Source: Escherichia sp. E1V33 (GTDB taxonomy: Bacteria > Pseudomonadota > Gammaproteobacteria > Enterobacterales > Enterobacteriaceae). Taken from it: 64,000 nt of DNA. The position numbers were made by a program, and so were the translations under genes. The stretch is from NCBI RefSeq assembly GCF_004211955.1, contig NZ_RHJI01000003.1:247142-311141 (forward strand), given 5' to 3'. Positions 50,501 to 61,546 of the stretch are shown piece after piece. The stretch's first letter is position 1. Each line of letters opens with the position of its first letter. The notes below the pieces were generated by a model. That model saw nothing but the letters and a program-made list of their open reading frames with translations, was not told the DNA's origin and made no database searches.

Positions 50501-51091
50501 TTATTCGTAAGTTACGTTAACAATAACCTGGCTTCTCACCATTCCCGATTCAGGAGGAAGGGCATTATTCACCCGCTGCATACGGGAATAAAAGGTCCAG
50601 GTTGAGGGAACAGCATTGCCAGGCGCGACCGAATAAATTGCTGTCGAGGAACCATCCGTTCCTCGCACGTTAAATGTCTGCTGATTTGGTTGGGCCGAAA
50701 ATATCACAATGCCGACGTTTTTCGCCCCGGTAGCCTGCTGTTCATATTCATTACTAAATATTTGATTATTCACCTGCGAAAGCGATCCCGCCTGCGGCTG
50801 AAAATCTAATTTCATTTGCGACTGTGTCGTTTGAATGTTGTCGCAGGAGACCACATTCACATTAAACGTTTTGCCGCCCGCATAATCCGTTGTTGGGGTC
50901 ACATTGTCGGCAAAATAGTCCAGCGTCACAGTGCCGAGATCGACAACGCCATTATTACTGACTTCCACCTGACAGGTGCTGGCCACAATCTGCGCCGTGA
51001 GATCCACATCCTGGCCGGCATAGGCAAAAGGCGTAATGAGGGCTGTTGCCAGCCCCAAAAAACGTACAAATTTATGATGCCTGCATAGCAT
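50501..51091 (-). CDS. yadK: Minor fimbrial subunit YadK
   Basis: A 196-residue fimbrial subunit with signal peptide ending FAYAGQDVD. The pilin disulfide is formed by Cys in STCQVEV and NVVSCDNI. The C-terminus SQVIVNVTYE is the chaperone-binding strand with penultimate Tyr. It lies between yadL (20 bases upstream) and the adhesin gene (11 bases downstream). It is related to but not identical with K-12 YadK. Confidence 0.88.
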   Translation of the reverse strand: MLCRHHKFVRFLGLATALITPFAYAGQDVDLTAQIVASTCQVEVSNNGVVDLGTVTLDYFADNVTPTTDYAGGKTFNVNVVSCDNIQTTQSQMKLDFQPQAGSLSQVNNQIFSNEYEQQATGAKNVGIVIFSAQPNQQTFNVRGTDGSSTAIYSVAPGNAVPSTWTFYSRMQRVNNALPPESGMVRSQVIVNVTYE

Positions 51092-51111
51092 TCTAATATC
51101 CTTATCCGCTA

Positions 51112-51726
51112 TTACTGATAAGTGATTGTGAAAGTCGTAGGAGAGAGGAATCTACCCGGTAATACGTCATTGACCGACCATCCTTCAGCGATAATCATTC
51201 GTGCGCTTAAATCAAAATCATAAGGCTGTGTTGTGCTGGCATTAGAAAGATCGACATTGATGACGTTTCGCTGATAACAATTGAATTGCTCACTGCCATT
51301 TCCCTCGGGGCTTGTAGTCGTCCATACTTCGACTGCTGCTCTGCTTGAACCACCATCGGTGGTGGAGTTGAGTTGATTTGAAAAGGCAGCAGTGTTAGAC
51401 ATGCCGCCTGCACAACCGACATTTGCTCTGGGCGCTAAGACGAGTTGAGCACTCTTTCCTGGAAGGCCGGCACAATCGCTGAAGCGGATTTTAAATGGTT
51501 GTACCTTGCTTTTGGCTACCAGTTCAGAAATATAAACATTGCCCAAGACAACGGTGTCGATCACGGCACCACTGGTATCCACTACCTTCGCACTACAGGT
51601 ACCCATAGTCAGGTTACTGTTTACGGTTAAAGAGGCGGATGTCGTACTCGCATAAGTGAGATTGTTGCTAACGCTGGCACCCACGGCAACAGTAGCAATC
51701 AGTGTAGCGATGACTTTTAATTTCAT
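51112..51726 (-). CDS. yadL: Minor fimbrial subunit YadL
   Basis: A 204-residue pilin-fold protein with signal peptide MKLKVIATLIATVAVGASVS. Cysteines are in GTCSAKV and FSDCAGLP, plus a second pair later. The C-terminus TFTITYQ is a variant of the usual penultimate Tyr strand. It follows yadM by 14 bases. It is probably an adaptor or minor subunit near the tip. Confidence 0.88.
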   Translation of the reverse strand: MKLKVIATLIATVAVGASVSNNLTYASTTSASLTVNSNLTMGTCSAKVVDTSGAVIDTVVLGNVYISELVAKSKVQPFKIRFSDCAGLPGKSAQLVLAPRANVGCAGGMSNTAAFSNQLNSTTDGGSSRAAVEVWTTTSPEGNGSEQFNCYQRNVINVDLSNASTTQPYDFDLSARMIIAEGWSVNDVLPGRFLSPTTFTITYQ

Positions 51727-51740
51727 GGTGGCTGTCCCTG

Positions 51741-52289
51741 TTATTCGTAGGTGAAGTTAAAGGTGGCTTTTGCCTGAAACGCACCGGTGCGTCCTGCTCC
51801 CGCCGTTGTTTCGCGCAGTGCTACGGTCAGAGGCACACCGTTAGCTTTCTCATCGGTACTCCATTCAAATTTGTCAGTATTATTTGGCGTAAAGAAAGTC
51901 GAGTCTGCGGTATCTCTACGCTTAATCCCCATACCCACACCCGTAGCGCCAGAGCTTGCTTCATTGACAATCAACTTACCTGAAACAGATGCACCTGTAA
52001 GTGTGGTAAAAATCTTTGAATAACCATTGCTGCAATCGGAAGCCAGTAATTTAAAGTTGGCTTGAGCTGCAACATCTCCAGTGACAACCTTATCCAGGCC
52101 AACATCGGGAATTGTCAGGCTATATTCACCGTTGCTACCCGTCACAACTGGGCCACCATCTTGTACGATGGTTATCGTACAAGTGGTAGCTAATACGGTG
52201 GCCGTAAAATCGACATTAAGATCTGTTGCAGAGCCAACCGCCGGTAAACCCAGACCTATTAACGCGGATGTTAGTAGTATCCTTTTCAT
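51741..52289 (-). CDS. yadM: Minor fimbrial subunit YadM
   Basis: A fimbrial subunit of 182 residues from the ATG at 52289 (MKRILLTSALIGLGLPAVGSA signal peptide), which has a GGAAAA ribosome-binding site seven bases upstream. An in-frame ATG at 52301 would add four residues and sits one base after the usher stop. Pilin cysteines are in TTCTITI and LASDCSNG, and the C-terminus is TFNFTYE. Confidence 0.86.
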   Translation of the reverse strand: MKRILLTSALIGLGLPAVGSATDLNVDFTATVLATTCTITIVQDGGPVVTGSNGEYSLTIPDVGLDKVVTGDVAAQANFKLLASDCSNGYSKIFTTLTGASVSGKLIVNEASSGATGVGMGIKRRDTADSTFFTPNNTDKFEWSTDEKANGVPLTVALRETTAGAGRTGAFQAKATFNFTYE

Positions 52290-52302
52290 AGAATTTTCCA
52301 TA

Positions 52303-54903
52303 TTAGTGATTTGCTACCTGACAGGTAAGATTGTTAAGTAATAAGGTGTTAGTACTTCCCAGCGTTTGTGGCTGGGCCGGGAACTGGTAGTGCAACTTAC
52401 AGTCAATGGTTTGGTTGTTTTCATACCAACGCACTGTTAATTCCCCGCTGTCGTTAATACCGCGCACAAATGCCTGACCACCCTGGCCCATGCTGCCGAT
52501 CATCACCTCACCCTGGTAAACCTCCGCAGCAAACGGAATGGATTTACCATTGGCGGCAGTAATATTCAGCACGGCAGAACGCCCCTCGTCAGTTTCGAAG
52601 CGGGTCAAAACAACGGAGCCGCTGCGTGGTACGGTGGTTGCGCTGGTACTTTTCAGTTCAACATCGTTTTCCAGTGTTTCAATGTTCAGACCTACCCGGT
52701 TTTCACGGTAGGGGCTGACAGAGGACGTCACGGCATATCCCCAGCGATCGATTTCGTTATTACTGTTATTGATTCGTGCGCCTTTAGCACCAGGGGCGTT
52801 GATTAACACCAGCGTATCGTTACTGCTGAAACTGTTGTTAGTGAACGTTAAACCACCACTGTGTAATACAAAGCCGCCATCGGTGGAGATGGAGTACTGC
52901 TGGCTATTATCAGAAGTGGCCGAGGCCGAAGCGGAAATACCGCCTAACCCAGACTCATAGTTGAGATAACCGCCAACAGAGGCTAAATCGCCGGAGTTTT
53001 TATCGAGGCTATAACCAGCGTTGACACTGTAGTTCACCAGATTGTTTTCAGTGTTACCGGAACTGTTAACATTCAACTGATGTGAACCATCGAAATCGGT
53101 ATTGAGCTGAGTATTTAAATTGCGGAAACCAGAAGATTTGCGCTTGCCACCTAAAATATTCTCAATAGGTACGCTAACGCTGATGTACATCGCGTCATCT
53201 TTCTCGCCGTCTTCATTCCAGCTACGTTGCAGGTTGACGCTGAAACTGCCCCACGAAACGCTCTTACTGTAACCAACATTATATTCAGTGCGGCTATTGT
53301 TCGCCGCCCAGTAATCCGTCCAGCTACCGGAAATAAACAGTGAACCGTAATCTTCGTAAGTCGTTTTCAGCGGCTGGTTGATGCTGACGGTAAACTGGTT
53401 TTTCATACGTGAGTATGTCTGCATGGTGTTTTTGTCTTCATCGGCAGACAAATGTTTGGCGTCGTCAATGAGGACTAACGCATCATGCAGGCCCAGGTAA
53501 TCCTGGGTGGAATAGCGGTACGCCGCGAGGTTAAATGATGTCCCGGTATCCTGGAATAATTTGTTCCAGGTCACGCGATAACTTTGCCCCTGGTAAGTTT
53601 TATCATCCGGAATCTCAGCGCGAGAATGGGTAACGTCTACCGCAAAGGCGCCGATGCTGGTGTTGATACCCACACCTAACAGCCCGGCAAGATAGTTATT
53701 ATCGGTGAACTGAATGCCGGTATACCCCGTGAAGAGGTTATTCAGACAATAGTAATAAGAGGCTTGCCCCATATTGGGTTCGGATCGCAGACTGTCATCA
53801 ATGACTTTACCCGCGCTGAAATCCCAACGGCCCACACCAGGACGTTGCATTTGTACAACCGACGAGAAGGGTTGCGTAAAGGTGCGTTTGGAACCATCCG
53901 CTTCTTCAATGGTCACGACCAGTTCGCTACCAAAGCCGGAAGGGCTAATGTCGTCTATAACAAATTCACCGGGTGGTACGGTGGTTTCATAGATTTTATA
54001 ACCGCTTTGCGTCACCGTGACTTTGGCGTTGGAGTTTGCTACACCGCGGATGGTCGGAGCGTAACTGGCCAGCGCCGAAGGCAGCATACGGCTATCGCTG
54101 TACAGACGAACACCACGGACGTTGACAGAGTCAAACGTTTCACCGGTGGTATAGGCATCACCCATAATTATCTGTGAACGGATTGCCGGAATGTCACGCT
54201 GTAAGTAACGATCCTGGAAATCGAAATCGCTGCCGTTATCTGTTGTCCAGTTATAGTTACCGCGCGCACGGAAGTGCCAGGCTCCTAAATTGATACCTGA
54301 GTTGAACGCGCCATACACGCTGTCATTATTGTTGTTATCTGAACTTGTGTGATACGCGTTCAGGGTATATGCCAGTGTGGCAGCGTTAATTCCCGATTCC
54401 CATAAAGAAGGGTCAACGTAGCCGCCATAGCTTTTCAGAACATAGGCCTGAGGAATAGTCAGATCGAGAAACTGGTCACTGCCGTCAAAGCGCACATCCG
54501 CCTTTTCGTATGACTTTGCCAGATCCAGACAATCCTCTTCTTCACCTTCTCTGGCGAGTAAAGTGACAGGCTGTTCAGGTTGCTTAATGTGAAGTTGCGC
54601 CAGGTTTTTGTGGGTAATACAAGCCGCTGCGCTGGCTTCGCCAATATCCACAAACGGAATTTCTAAGCTGGACGTCGCCTGACCGTTTACAAACACGCGG
54701 ACATTATAGAGACCCGGCGGTGTCGGGTTGCCTTGAGCATAACGTTTAACATCAATCGTTGATGCGCCAGTTCCCATTAAAAAGGAACTGTCATATTCCA
54801 CTGTGTCCGCCGCAGCACCGTTGCTGCTATAAAACAGGGCACAACAGGCCGCAAGTAGCGTTTTTTTCGGGATACGGCTTTTTTGATGAGTAAACTGGTA
54901 CAA
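52303..54903 (-). CDS. htrE: Outer-membrane fimbrial usher HtrE
   Basis: An 866-residue usher of the FimD/PapC family that forms the outer-membrane pore and assembles the fimbria. The N-terminal chaperone-binding domain follows the signal peptide (VEYDSSFLMGTGASTIDVKRYAQGNPTPPG). The 24-strand barrel contains the plug (ISPSGFGSELVVTIEEADGSKRTF). The C-terminal domains end with a Cys pair (CKLHYQF... LTCQVANH). Remembered K-12 HtrE shares the layout but differs at very many residues. It lies between chaperone and minor subunits. Confidence 0.95.
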   Translation of the reverse strand: MYQFTHQKSRIPKKTLLAACCALFYSSNGAAADTVEYDSSFLMGTGASTIDVKRYAQGNPTPPGLYNVRVFVNGQATSSLEIPFVDIGEASAAACITHKNLAQLHIKQPEQPVTLLAREGEEEDCLDLAKSYEKADVRFDGSDQFLDLTIPQAYVLKSYGGYVDPSLWESGINAATLAYTLNAYHTSSDNNNNDSVYGAFNSGINLGAWHFRARGNYNWTTDNGSDFDFQDRYLQRDIPAIRSQIIMGDAYTTGETFDSVNVRGVRLYSDSRMLPSALASYAPTIRGVANSNAKVTVTQSGYKIYETTVPPGEFVIDDISPSGFGSELVVTIEEADGSKRTFTQPFSSVVQMQRPGVGRWDFSAGKVIDDSLRSEPNMGQASYYYCLNNLFTGYTGIQFTDNNYLAGLLGVGINTSIGAFAVDVTHSRAEIPDDKTYQGQSYRVTWNKLFQDTGTSFNLAAYRYSTQDYLGLHDALVLIDDAKHLSADEDKNTMQTYSRMKNQFTVSINQPLKTTYEDYGSLFISGSWTDYWAANNSRTEYNVGYSKSVSWGSFSVNLQRSWNEDGEKDDAMYISVSVPIENILGGKRKSSGFRNLNTQLNTDFDGSHQLNVNSSGNTENNLVNYSVNAGYSLDKNSGDLASVGGYLNYESGLGGISASASATSDNSQQYSISTDGGFVLHSGGLTFTNNSFSSNDTLVLINAPGAKGARINNSNNEIDRWGYAVTSSVSPYRENRVGLNIETLENDVELKSTSATTVPRSGSVVLTRFETDEGRSAVLNITAANGKSIPFAAEVYQGEVMIGSMGQGGQAFVRGINDSGELTVRWYENNQTIDCKLHYQFPAQPQTLGSTNTLLLNNLTCQVANH

Positions 54904-54944
54904 GGTTGCATTCCTGGCGATGTTAAAAAGAATCCGTTTATTTT

Positions 54945-55670
54945 TTAGAATGTTGCGGAACCATCAATGTTGCCGCCAAAGTCGTTGATCGCTTTAAAAA
55001 CCACTTTTCCGGATGACACGCTTCCTGGCAGACCGGTTACGCCAAAGCTTGCCTGGCTGAACGGCGCGACCATGCTGGAATTGACGTTGTAGGTTTTGCC
55101 GCCGCTTTCCAGCTTGACCTCATTAAAGGACACGTAATATGGCGTTGGGTTATTTGCCTGTAACTGAGCGTTGTTTAATTTCCAGGTGATTTTCGCCGGT
55201 GCTTCAGCCGGTTCTCCCTGTAACCCACTCGGGCGATAAAAGAGTTTGATGCGTGTGCGGAAAGCCAGCTGTAACAAGTTTTTGTCAGCCTCGGCATCTT
55301 TCGGCTTAGGCGGCACTTCCAGCACGTTAAACCAGTAGACACTTTCACGGTCTTTCGGCAGGGCTGTTGCACCGGTATACATCACTTTTACGGTTTGACC
55401 GCGTTTTGGCTCCACGCGTGAAACAGGCGGGGTCGCGGTAAACGGCACTTTGATTTGGCTGGGATCGGCATTGTCATCGCCAGTATCCAACCAGTTTTGA
55501 ATCAGTAAGGGGCGATTCCCTTTATTTTCCAGACGAACGTTAACATCTTTTTTATCAGCGTTATAAATGATACGAGTTCCGGAAATAATAATGTCAGCGA
55601 ATGCAGGCGCACTGGCTAACAGAGTACTTACAAATAATGCACTAACCGTTTTTTTAACCAAGGGAAACAT
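54945..55670 (-). CDS. yadV: Periplasmic fimbrial chaperone YadV (EcpD)
   Basis: A 241-residue two-domain immunoglobulin-like chaperone that caps pilin subunits by donor-strand complementation and hands them to the usher. ATG 55670 has AAGGAG at the right distance. The GTG six bases upstream is directly against it and unlikely. The signal peptide ends PAFA^DIIISGTR, where the conserved Arg is the subunit-anchoring residue. The G1-strand signature is LLQLAFRTRIKLFYRP, with the second conserved Lys. It clearly differs from the K-12 EcpD I remember. Confidence 0.93.
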   Translation of the reverse strand: MFPLVKKTVSALFVSTLLASAPAFADIIISGTRIIYNADKKDVNVRLENKGNRPLLIQNWLDTGDDNADPSQIKVPFTATPPVSRVEPKRGQTVKVMYTGATALPKDRESVYWFNVLEVPPKPKDAEADKNLLQLAFRTRIKLFYRPSGLQGEPAEAPAKITWKLNNAQLQANNPTPYYVSFNEVKLESGGKTYNVNSSMVAPFSQASFGVTGLPGSVSSGKVVFKAINDFGGNIDGSATF

Positions 55671-55756
55671 AAGCACTCCTTGCTGTCTGTAGAAAGATTA
55701 AATTAGAGAAAATAAGGTCTGCCTGGCGGCAAACCTTATGCTCAATACGCCATCAA

Positions 55757-56350
55757 TTACTCATAAGCAATGGTGTACAGTGCGTTAGTAGTTACATGAC
55801 CTTCAGTTACAGCCTGGCTATTCGGTGCCTTAACGTAAGATGCGTTAAACACGTACTGGCCATCGCCTTGTGCGTCTAATGTCAGTTCCTGAACTTCAGA
55901 AGAGTTGTTCATATGGACTTGCTTAATTTCAGCAGCGCCAGCTTTGTTTTTCATGTTATGAATAGCAATGTTCACGTTCTGAGCCGGTGCAATACCGTTA
56001 ATCGTGATATTGGTATTGTTGTTCAGGGTGCCGCTGGTGTTCGCGTAGCTCGCAGAACCCATGGTCAACTTAGCAGTTGTTTTACCAGGGACACAATCAA
56101 CAGAAATCATGAACTCTTTCGGCAGTAAGCCGACAGCAGCCGCGCTTACTTCAGCAAAAGTATCAGTAACATTCGCAGTATCCAGTGTAACCACGCCATC
56201 AGTGGAAACGCTGTGCATACCGGTATCTACTACACCAACTTTACAGGTACCGGACTGTACCATACCGTTAAAGTCGATATGACCACCATCTACAGCCAGG
56301 GCGGAACCAGAAGCCATAACCAGAGCGGCTGCGAGAAGTGCTTTTTTCAT
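55757..56350 (-). CDS. yadN: Major fimbrial subunit YadN
   Basis: The first gene of the operon and the likely major pilin. The ATG at 56350 (MKKALLAAALVMASGSALA signal) has AAGGA eight bases upstream. A start nine bases earlier is less favoured. It has 197 residues. The donor strand follows the signal (VDGGHIDFNGMV). The disulfide cysteines are in SGTCKVG and SVDCVPGK. The C-terminal strand is NALYTIAYE. An A/T-rich upstream region holds the promoter. Confidence 0.92.
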   Translation of the reverse strand: MKKALLAAALVMASGSALAVDGGHIDFNGMVQSGTCKVGVVDTGMHSVSTDGVVTLDTANVTDTFAEVSAAAVGLLPKEFMISVDCVPGKTTAKLTMGSASYANTSGTLNNNTNITINGIAPAQNVNIAIHNMKNKAGAAEIKQVHMNNSSEVQELTLDAQGDGQYVFNASYVKAPNSQAVTEGHVTTNALYTIAYE

Positions 56351-56692
56351 TACATGCATCCTTACAAAAATTATATGAAATTAATATTGCGAGCGGATAT
56401 TACTCAAAGTTTTTGGAGGATGTAATAGGGGTGAATTATCACGGGTGTGAATATATTTATGTGGCGTATTGAATTGTTGTTATTTTAGGTCGTTTAAACA
56501 AAAAATGCCTAATCTATTTGCATGAAGTGCTATTTCATGAATGAATTAAAAAAAACTAAAATGTAAATTAAGTATATTTAATGTGTAAGGGGGGATGTGA
56601 GGAGTAAGATAAGAAAATAATTTTTTCTTGGTGGATGAAATAGCCGTATCATTTTGTATTCCTCTCGTCAAGAAAATAAAATAATACAGCTA
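56351..56692 (-). other. A/T-rich upstream region of the fimbrial operon
   Basis: This 342-base gap between yadN and the folK stop is markedly A/T-rich, with A- and T-tracts from about 56450 to 56690. It resembles H-NS-silenced fimbrial promoters. I see no confident promoter hexamers, invertible repeat pair or GATC cluster that would suggest Fim- or Pap-type phase switching. Probably it contains the yadN promoter. Confidence 0.55.
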
Positions 56693-57172
56693 TTACCAGA
56701 TGGCAGGTTGTGGTACTGCTAGTGAAGTGAGTATTTCACGTAATGTCTCCCCATCAGGAAACACGAGTTCCGGGGCAATCTCAAACAGCGGCCACAGCAT
56801 AAAGCCGCGATTCTTCATATCGTAATGCGGGACGGTGAGTCGTTCGGTATTAATGGTTTCATTACCAAACAACATGATATCAAGATCGAGTGTGCGCGGT
56901 CCCCAGCGTTCTGCTTTACGGACACGGCCTTGCTGTAATTCGATACGTTGTGTGTGATTTAGTAATTCTTCAGGCGCAAGTGTTGTTTTCAACGCCACGG
57001 CTGCGTTTAAGTAATCAGGTTGATCTTGCGGCCCCAGAGGTGGGGTGCGGTAAAACGAGGAAATGGCGAGAATGCGGCTTTCAGGGATATCGCCTAATGC
57101 TTTTACGGCAGCATTGACCTGCTCCAGCGGAGAGGCCAGATTGCTGCCTATGGCAATATACGCCACCGTCAT
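56693..57172 (-). CDS. folK: 6-hydroxymethyl-dihydropterin pyrophosphokinase FolK
   Basis: FolK transfers pyrophosphate from ATP to 6-hydroxymethyl-7,8-dihydropterin in folate synthesis. It is 159 residues, the standard length. The signature [13 protein letters not shown] carries the two Mg-binding aspartates. The N-terminal [10 protein letters not shown] loop and [18 protein letters not shown] are also typical. Its ATG overlaps the pcnB stop (ATGA), so it is coupled to pcnB. Confidence 0.98.
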   Translation of the reverse strand: MTVAYIAIGSNLASPLEQVNAAVKALGDIPESRILAISSFYRTPPLGPQDQPDYLNAAVALKTTLAPEELLNHTQRIELQQGRVRKAERWGPRTLDLDIMLFGNETINTERLTVPHYDMKNRGFMLWPLFEIAPELVFPDGETLREILTSLAVPQPAIW

Positions 57173-58566
57173 GCGGTGCCCTCACGACGCGGGGCGCGTC
57201 TACGTGGGCGGCGAGTACGACGGCGCGGTGTTGGATCTTCATCCAGCTCGTTGAGCATACCTTTTTGATCTGGCGGCGCAGAAACCTGGAACTCACCCCA
57301 CCATTTCGCCAGACGTTGTAGCTCGGCGTTGCGTTCCACTTCAGCTCGCAGGGCTAGCAGATCGTAGGCGGCGCGGAACTTCGGATGCTCCAGCAGTTTC
57401 CATGCGCGTTTACCTTGACGACGGGACATACGAAGCTGCAACTGCCAGATATCGCGGGTTAGCGTAGTCAGACGTTTCGGGATCGCCAGTGAACGGCAAG
57501 CTTCGTCCAGCACATCGTTCATTGCCAGCGCGAAAGCATCGTGATAGGTCAGACCGCTTTCCTGTGCAATTTTCTGTGCTGTTTCCAACAGTGGATACCA
57601 GAACATGGCGGCAAACAAAAACGCCGGGTTAACGCGCATATCGTTATGAATACGCGTATCGGTGTTCTTCAGTACCTGCTCAATGATCCGCTCCATTGGG
57701 CTGTCGCCATTTTCCGTGAAGTAACGGGTAATGGTCGGGAACAGCGGCTGGAACAGATTATATTCACACAGCAGTTTATAGGTTTCGTAACCGTAGCCCG
57801 CTTGCAACAGTTTAAGAGACTCTTCAAACAGCCGTGCTGGCGGAATATCGTTTAGCAGAGTAGCAAGGCGTGGAATCGGCTCGGCGGTTTCTGGGCTGAT
57901 ACGCATACCCAGTTTCGCGGCAAAACGTACTGCGCGCAACATACGAACAGGATCTTCACGGTAGCGCGTTTCCGGGTTACCAATCAGGCGGATAACACCG
58001 TCTTTCAGATCCTGCATGCCACCAACGTAATCACGGACGGTAAAATCCGCGACGCTGTAATACAGGCTATTAATAGTGAAATCGCGGCGCTGGGCATCTT
58101 CTTCGATGGAGCCGAAAATGTTGTCGCGTAGCAACATGCCGTTTTGCCCGCGCTGAGAAGTCGTGCGGTCGCTGACATTGCCTTCGTGGTGACCACGGAA
58201 GGTGGCGACTTCGATAATCTCCGGGCCAAACATTACGTGAGCCAGACGGAAACGGCGACCTACCAGGCGGCAGTTACGGAACAGTTTGCGCACCTGCTCA
58301 GGCGTGGCATTGGTGGTCACGTCAAAATCTTTCGGCTTTTTGCCAAGTAACAGGTCGCGTACGCCGCCGCCAACCAGCCAGGCTTCGTATCCCGCTTTAT
58401 TGAGCCTGTACATTACCTTCAGGGCATTTTCACTGATATCTTTGCGGGAAATAGCATGCTGCTCACGCGGGATCACCGTCACCTGTGGACGGGCGACTGC
58501 CTGTTCAGCTTCGCTCTCCTCGCGGCTCAACACCTTGCGGCAAAAATTAGCGACTCGGGTAAAAAT
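57169..58566 (-). CDS. pcnB: Poly(A) polymerase I PcnB, AUU start
   Basis: PcnB adds poly(A) tails that mark RNA for decay, including the RNAI regulators of ColE1-type plasmid copy number. The 465-residue protein starts at ATT (58566), read as fMet, then [22 protein letters not shown] lies just upstream. The longer frame to 58587 lacks support. The nucleotidyltransferase core is [24 protein letters not shown] with the catalytic aspartates. RNA-binding and Arg-rich C-terminal tail [16 protein letters not shown] are present. The rare start keeps the amount of this toxic enzyme low. Confidence 0.95.
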   Translation of the reverse strand: MFTRVANFCRKVLSREESEAEQAVARPQVTVIPREQHAISRKDISENALKVMYRLNKAGYEAWLVGGGVRDLLLGKKPKDFDVTTNATPEQVRKLFRNCRLVGRRFRLAHVMFGPEIIEVATFRGHHEGNVSDRTTSQRGQNGMLLRDNIFGSIEEDAQRRDFTINSLYYSVADFTVRDYVGGMQDLKDGVIRLIGNPETRYREDPVRMLRAVRFAAKLGMRISPETAEPIPRLATLLNDIPPARLFEESLKLLQAGYGYETYKLLCEYNLFQPLFPTITRYFTENGDSPMERIIEQVLKNTDTRIHNDMRVNPAFLFAAMFWYPLLETAQKIAQESGLTYHDAFALAMNDVLDEACRSLAIPKRLTTLTRDIWQLQLRMSRRQGKRAWKLLEHPKFRAAYDLLALRAEVERNAELQRLAKWWGEFQVSAPPDQKGMLNELDEDPTPRRRTRRPRRRAPRREGTA

Positions 58567-58625
58567 AATACACCTCGGTAGTGTCAAACATCATTCAGGA
58601 CAAAAAAATAGCGGCTAATCATAGC

Positions 58626-59522
58626 TCAGCATGACGCGTTTGAGAACGTTGAATTTACAATTGCCGACTCTGGCACGGCGGTCAGCGTCCAGTTTTTGAC
58701 TGCTGACTGAAGGATTTGCTCTATGCTGTAATCCTGCCAGTGCGCTTCTGCCTGCTGACCCAGAAAATGAAGTGCCGCGATTAACACCGGGCGCGGATCG
58801 CCTTTCGGTAACGCAGGCGCATGATTCTGCTTGGAAAGTTTAGCGCCTTGTGCGTTTAGCGCCAGCGGTAAATGAATGTAATCTGGCACCTGCCAGCCAA
58901 AAAGCTGGTACAGCGAGATTTGCCGCACTGTCGGTTCGATCAAATCCGCCCCTCGAACAATTTCTGTGACGCCCTGGAAGTGATCATCGACCACCACCGC
59001 CAGGTTATAGGCAAACAAACCATCACGACGATGAATAATAAAATCTTCTCGCGCCAGTTTTTCGTCAGCGTGAATAATTCCGCGTAGTTGATCAGTAAAC
59101 TGCGTGACCGGATGCAACTGCCGAATGCGCACAGCCGCATTGTCTGGTCCATGATGCAATGCTCGACAATGACCGTCGTAAATACCGCCAATGCTTTGAA
59201 TACGCGCACGCGTGCAGGTGCAGTAATAACTTAGCCCTTGCTCACGTAACCAGGTGAGTGCTTCGCGATAGGCGTCGTGACGTTGGGATTGCCAAAGAAC
59301 ATCGCCGTCCCAGTAAAGGCCGTAATGTTCCAGCTGGCGCAGGATAGTTTCTGCGGCACCGGGAACTTCACGAGGCGGGTCGATATCTTCAATGCGTACC
59401 AGCCAGCGACCTTGCCGGGCGCGAGCCTGCAAATAGCTGCCAAGCGCGGCGATCAGAGAGCCAAAATGAAGTTCGCCGGAAGGTGAGGGGGCGAAGCGGC
59501 CAATATACTGTGTGTCTGTCAT
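58626..59522 (-). CDS. gluQ: Glutamyl-queuosine tRNA(Asp) synthetase GluQ
   Basis: GluQ is a truncated glutamyl-tRNA synthetase catalytic domain that attaches glutamate to queuosine in the anticodon of tRNA(Asp). HIGH-like [13 protein letters not shown], zinc cysteines CTCT and HC, and KMSKS-like KLSKQNH are present, with no anticodon-binding domain. The ATG at 59522 ([16 protein letters not shown] just upstream) gives 298 residues. The longer ATG at 59552 (308 residues) would lie inside the dksA terminator loop, so I prefer the shorter. Expression probably depends on read-through from dksA. Confidence 0.94.
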   Translation of the reverse strand: MTDTQYIGRFAPSPSGELHFGSLIAALGSYLQARARQGRWLVRIEDIDPPREVPGAAETILRQLEHYGLYWDGDVLWQSQRHDAYREALTWLREQGLSYYCTCTRARIQSIGGIYDGHCRALHHGPDNAAVRIRQLHPVTQFTDQLRGIIHADEKLAREDFIIHRRDGLFAYNLAVVVDDHFQGVTEIVRGADLIEPTVRQISLYQLFGWQVPDYIHLPLALNAQGAKLSKQNHAPALPKGDPRPVLIAALHFLGQQAEAHWQDYSIEQILQSAVKNWTLTAVPESAIVNSTFSNASC

Positions 59523-59530
59523 CTCTTTGA

Positions 59531-59561
59531 ACAAAAAATAAGGCGGGAGCATTTCCCGCCT
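59531..59561 (-). terminator. dksA terminator upstream of gluQ
   Basis: On the minus strand AGGCGGGA, short loop, TCCCGCCT is followed by TATTTTTTG. It lies 28 bases past the dksA stop and 9 bases before the preferred gluQ start. The long gluQ start codon (59550-59552) falls in the loop. Attenuation at such a terminator has been described for gluQ in Shigella. Confidence 0.88.
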
Positions 59562-59588
59562 GTGGTAAACGTGATGGAACGGCTGTAA

Positions 59589-60044
59589 TTAGCCAGCCAT
59601 CTGTTTTTCGCGAATTTCAGCCAGTGTTTTGCAGTCGATGCACAGATCGGCTGTCGGGCGCGCTTCCAGACGGCGAATACCAATTTCGACGCCGCAAGAT
59701 TCGCAGTAGCCGAAATCTTCGTCTTCCACTTTTTTCAGCGTCTTCTCGATCTTTTTGATCAGCTTACGCTCGCGATCGCGGTTACGCAGTTCGAGGCTGA
59801 ACTCTTCTTCCTGGGCTGCACGGTCTACCGGGTCCGGGAAGTTGGCTGCTTCATCCTGCATATGTGTAACGGTGCGATCGACTTCATCCCTGAGTTGATT
59901 ACGCCATGCTTCCAGAATACGACGGAAGTGCGCCAGCTGGGCTTCGTTCATATACTCTTCGCCCGGCTTCTCCTGATATGGCTCCACCCCAGCGATGGCG
60001 AGAATACTCAGGGACGATGTTTTACGGTTTTGCCCTTCTTGCAT
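59589..60044 (-). CDS. dksA: RNA polymerase-binding transcription factor DksA
   Basis: DksA binds the RNA polymerase secondary channel and works with ppGpp in the stringent response. The ATG at 60044 ([15 protein letters not shown]) with an AAGGAG ribosome-binding site gives 151 residues. The coiled-coil hairpin has the tip DPVDRA with the two key aspartates. The zinc finger is YCESCG and LCIDCK. The C-terminal helix ends REKQMAG. Downstream is a terminator then gluQ. Confidence 0.98.
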   Translation of the reverse strand: MQEGQNRKTSSLSILAIAGVEPYQEKPGEEYMNEAQLAHFRRILEAWRNQLRDEVDRTVTHMQDEAANFPDPVDRAAQEEEFSLELRNRDRERKLIKKIEKTLKKVEDEDFGYCESCGVEIGIRRLEARPTADLCIDCKTLAEIREKQMAG

Positions 60045-60221
60045 GTTGCTTCTCCTTAACACGCACTATCGATCCCCATGTTCGGGGGAAAAATGAGGCC
60101 GCTATAAATAGCAGATGCTTTTCCGGATAGCAATTATCTAAACGTAACACTTGACAACTGTGTGAGGAAAAGCGTATTTGCGCACGCGACCAGAATGTAA
60201 ATTAACCAGTTACTTACACTA

Positions 60222-61471
<1,250 letters not shown>

Positions 61472-61546
61472 GTCAGGCACTCGGTTATGAATTACCGCGA
61501 TGCTACAATGTGGCGCGAAGAATGTTAACCCTCTGGAGCGTTTTGT

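Noticed and set aside
56351-56692. Possible phase-variable fimbrial promoter switch
   Set aside because: I found no inverted repeat pair flanking a promoter and no paired GATC sites, so a Fim- or Pap-type switch is not supported.
59523-59552. Longer GluQ N-terminus from the ATG at 59552
   Set aside because: The codon lies in the loop of the dksA terminator and lacks a ribosome-binding site. The conserved domain starts just after 59522.
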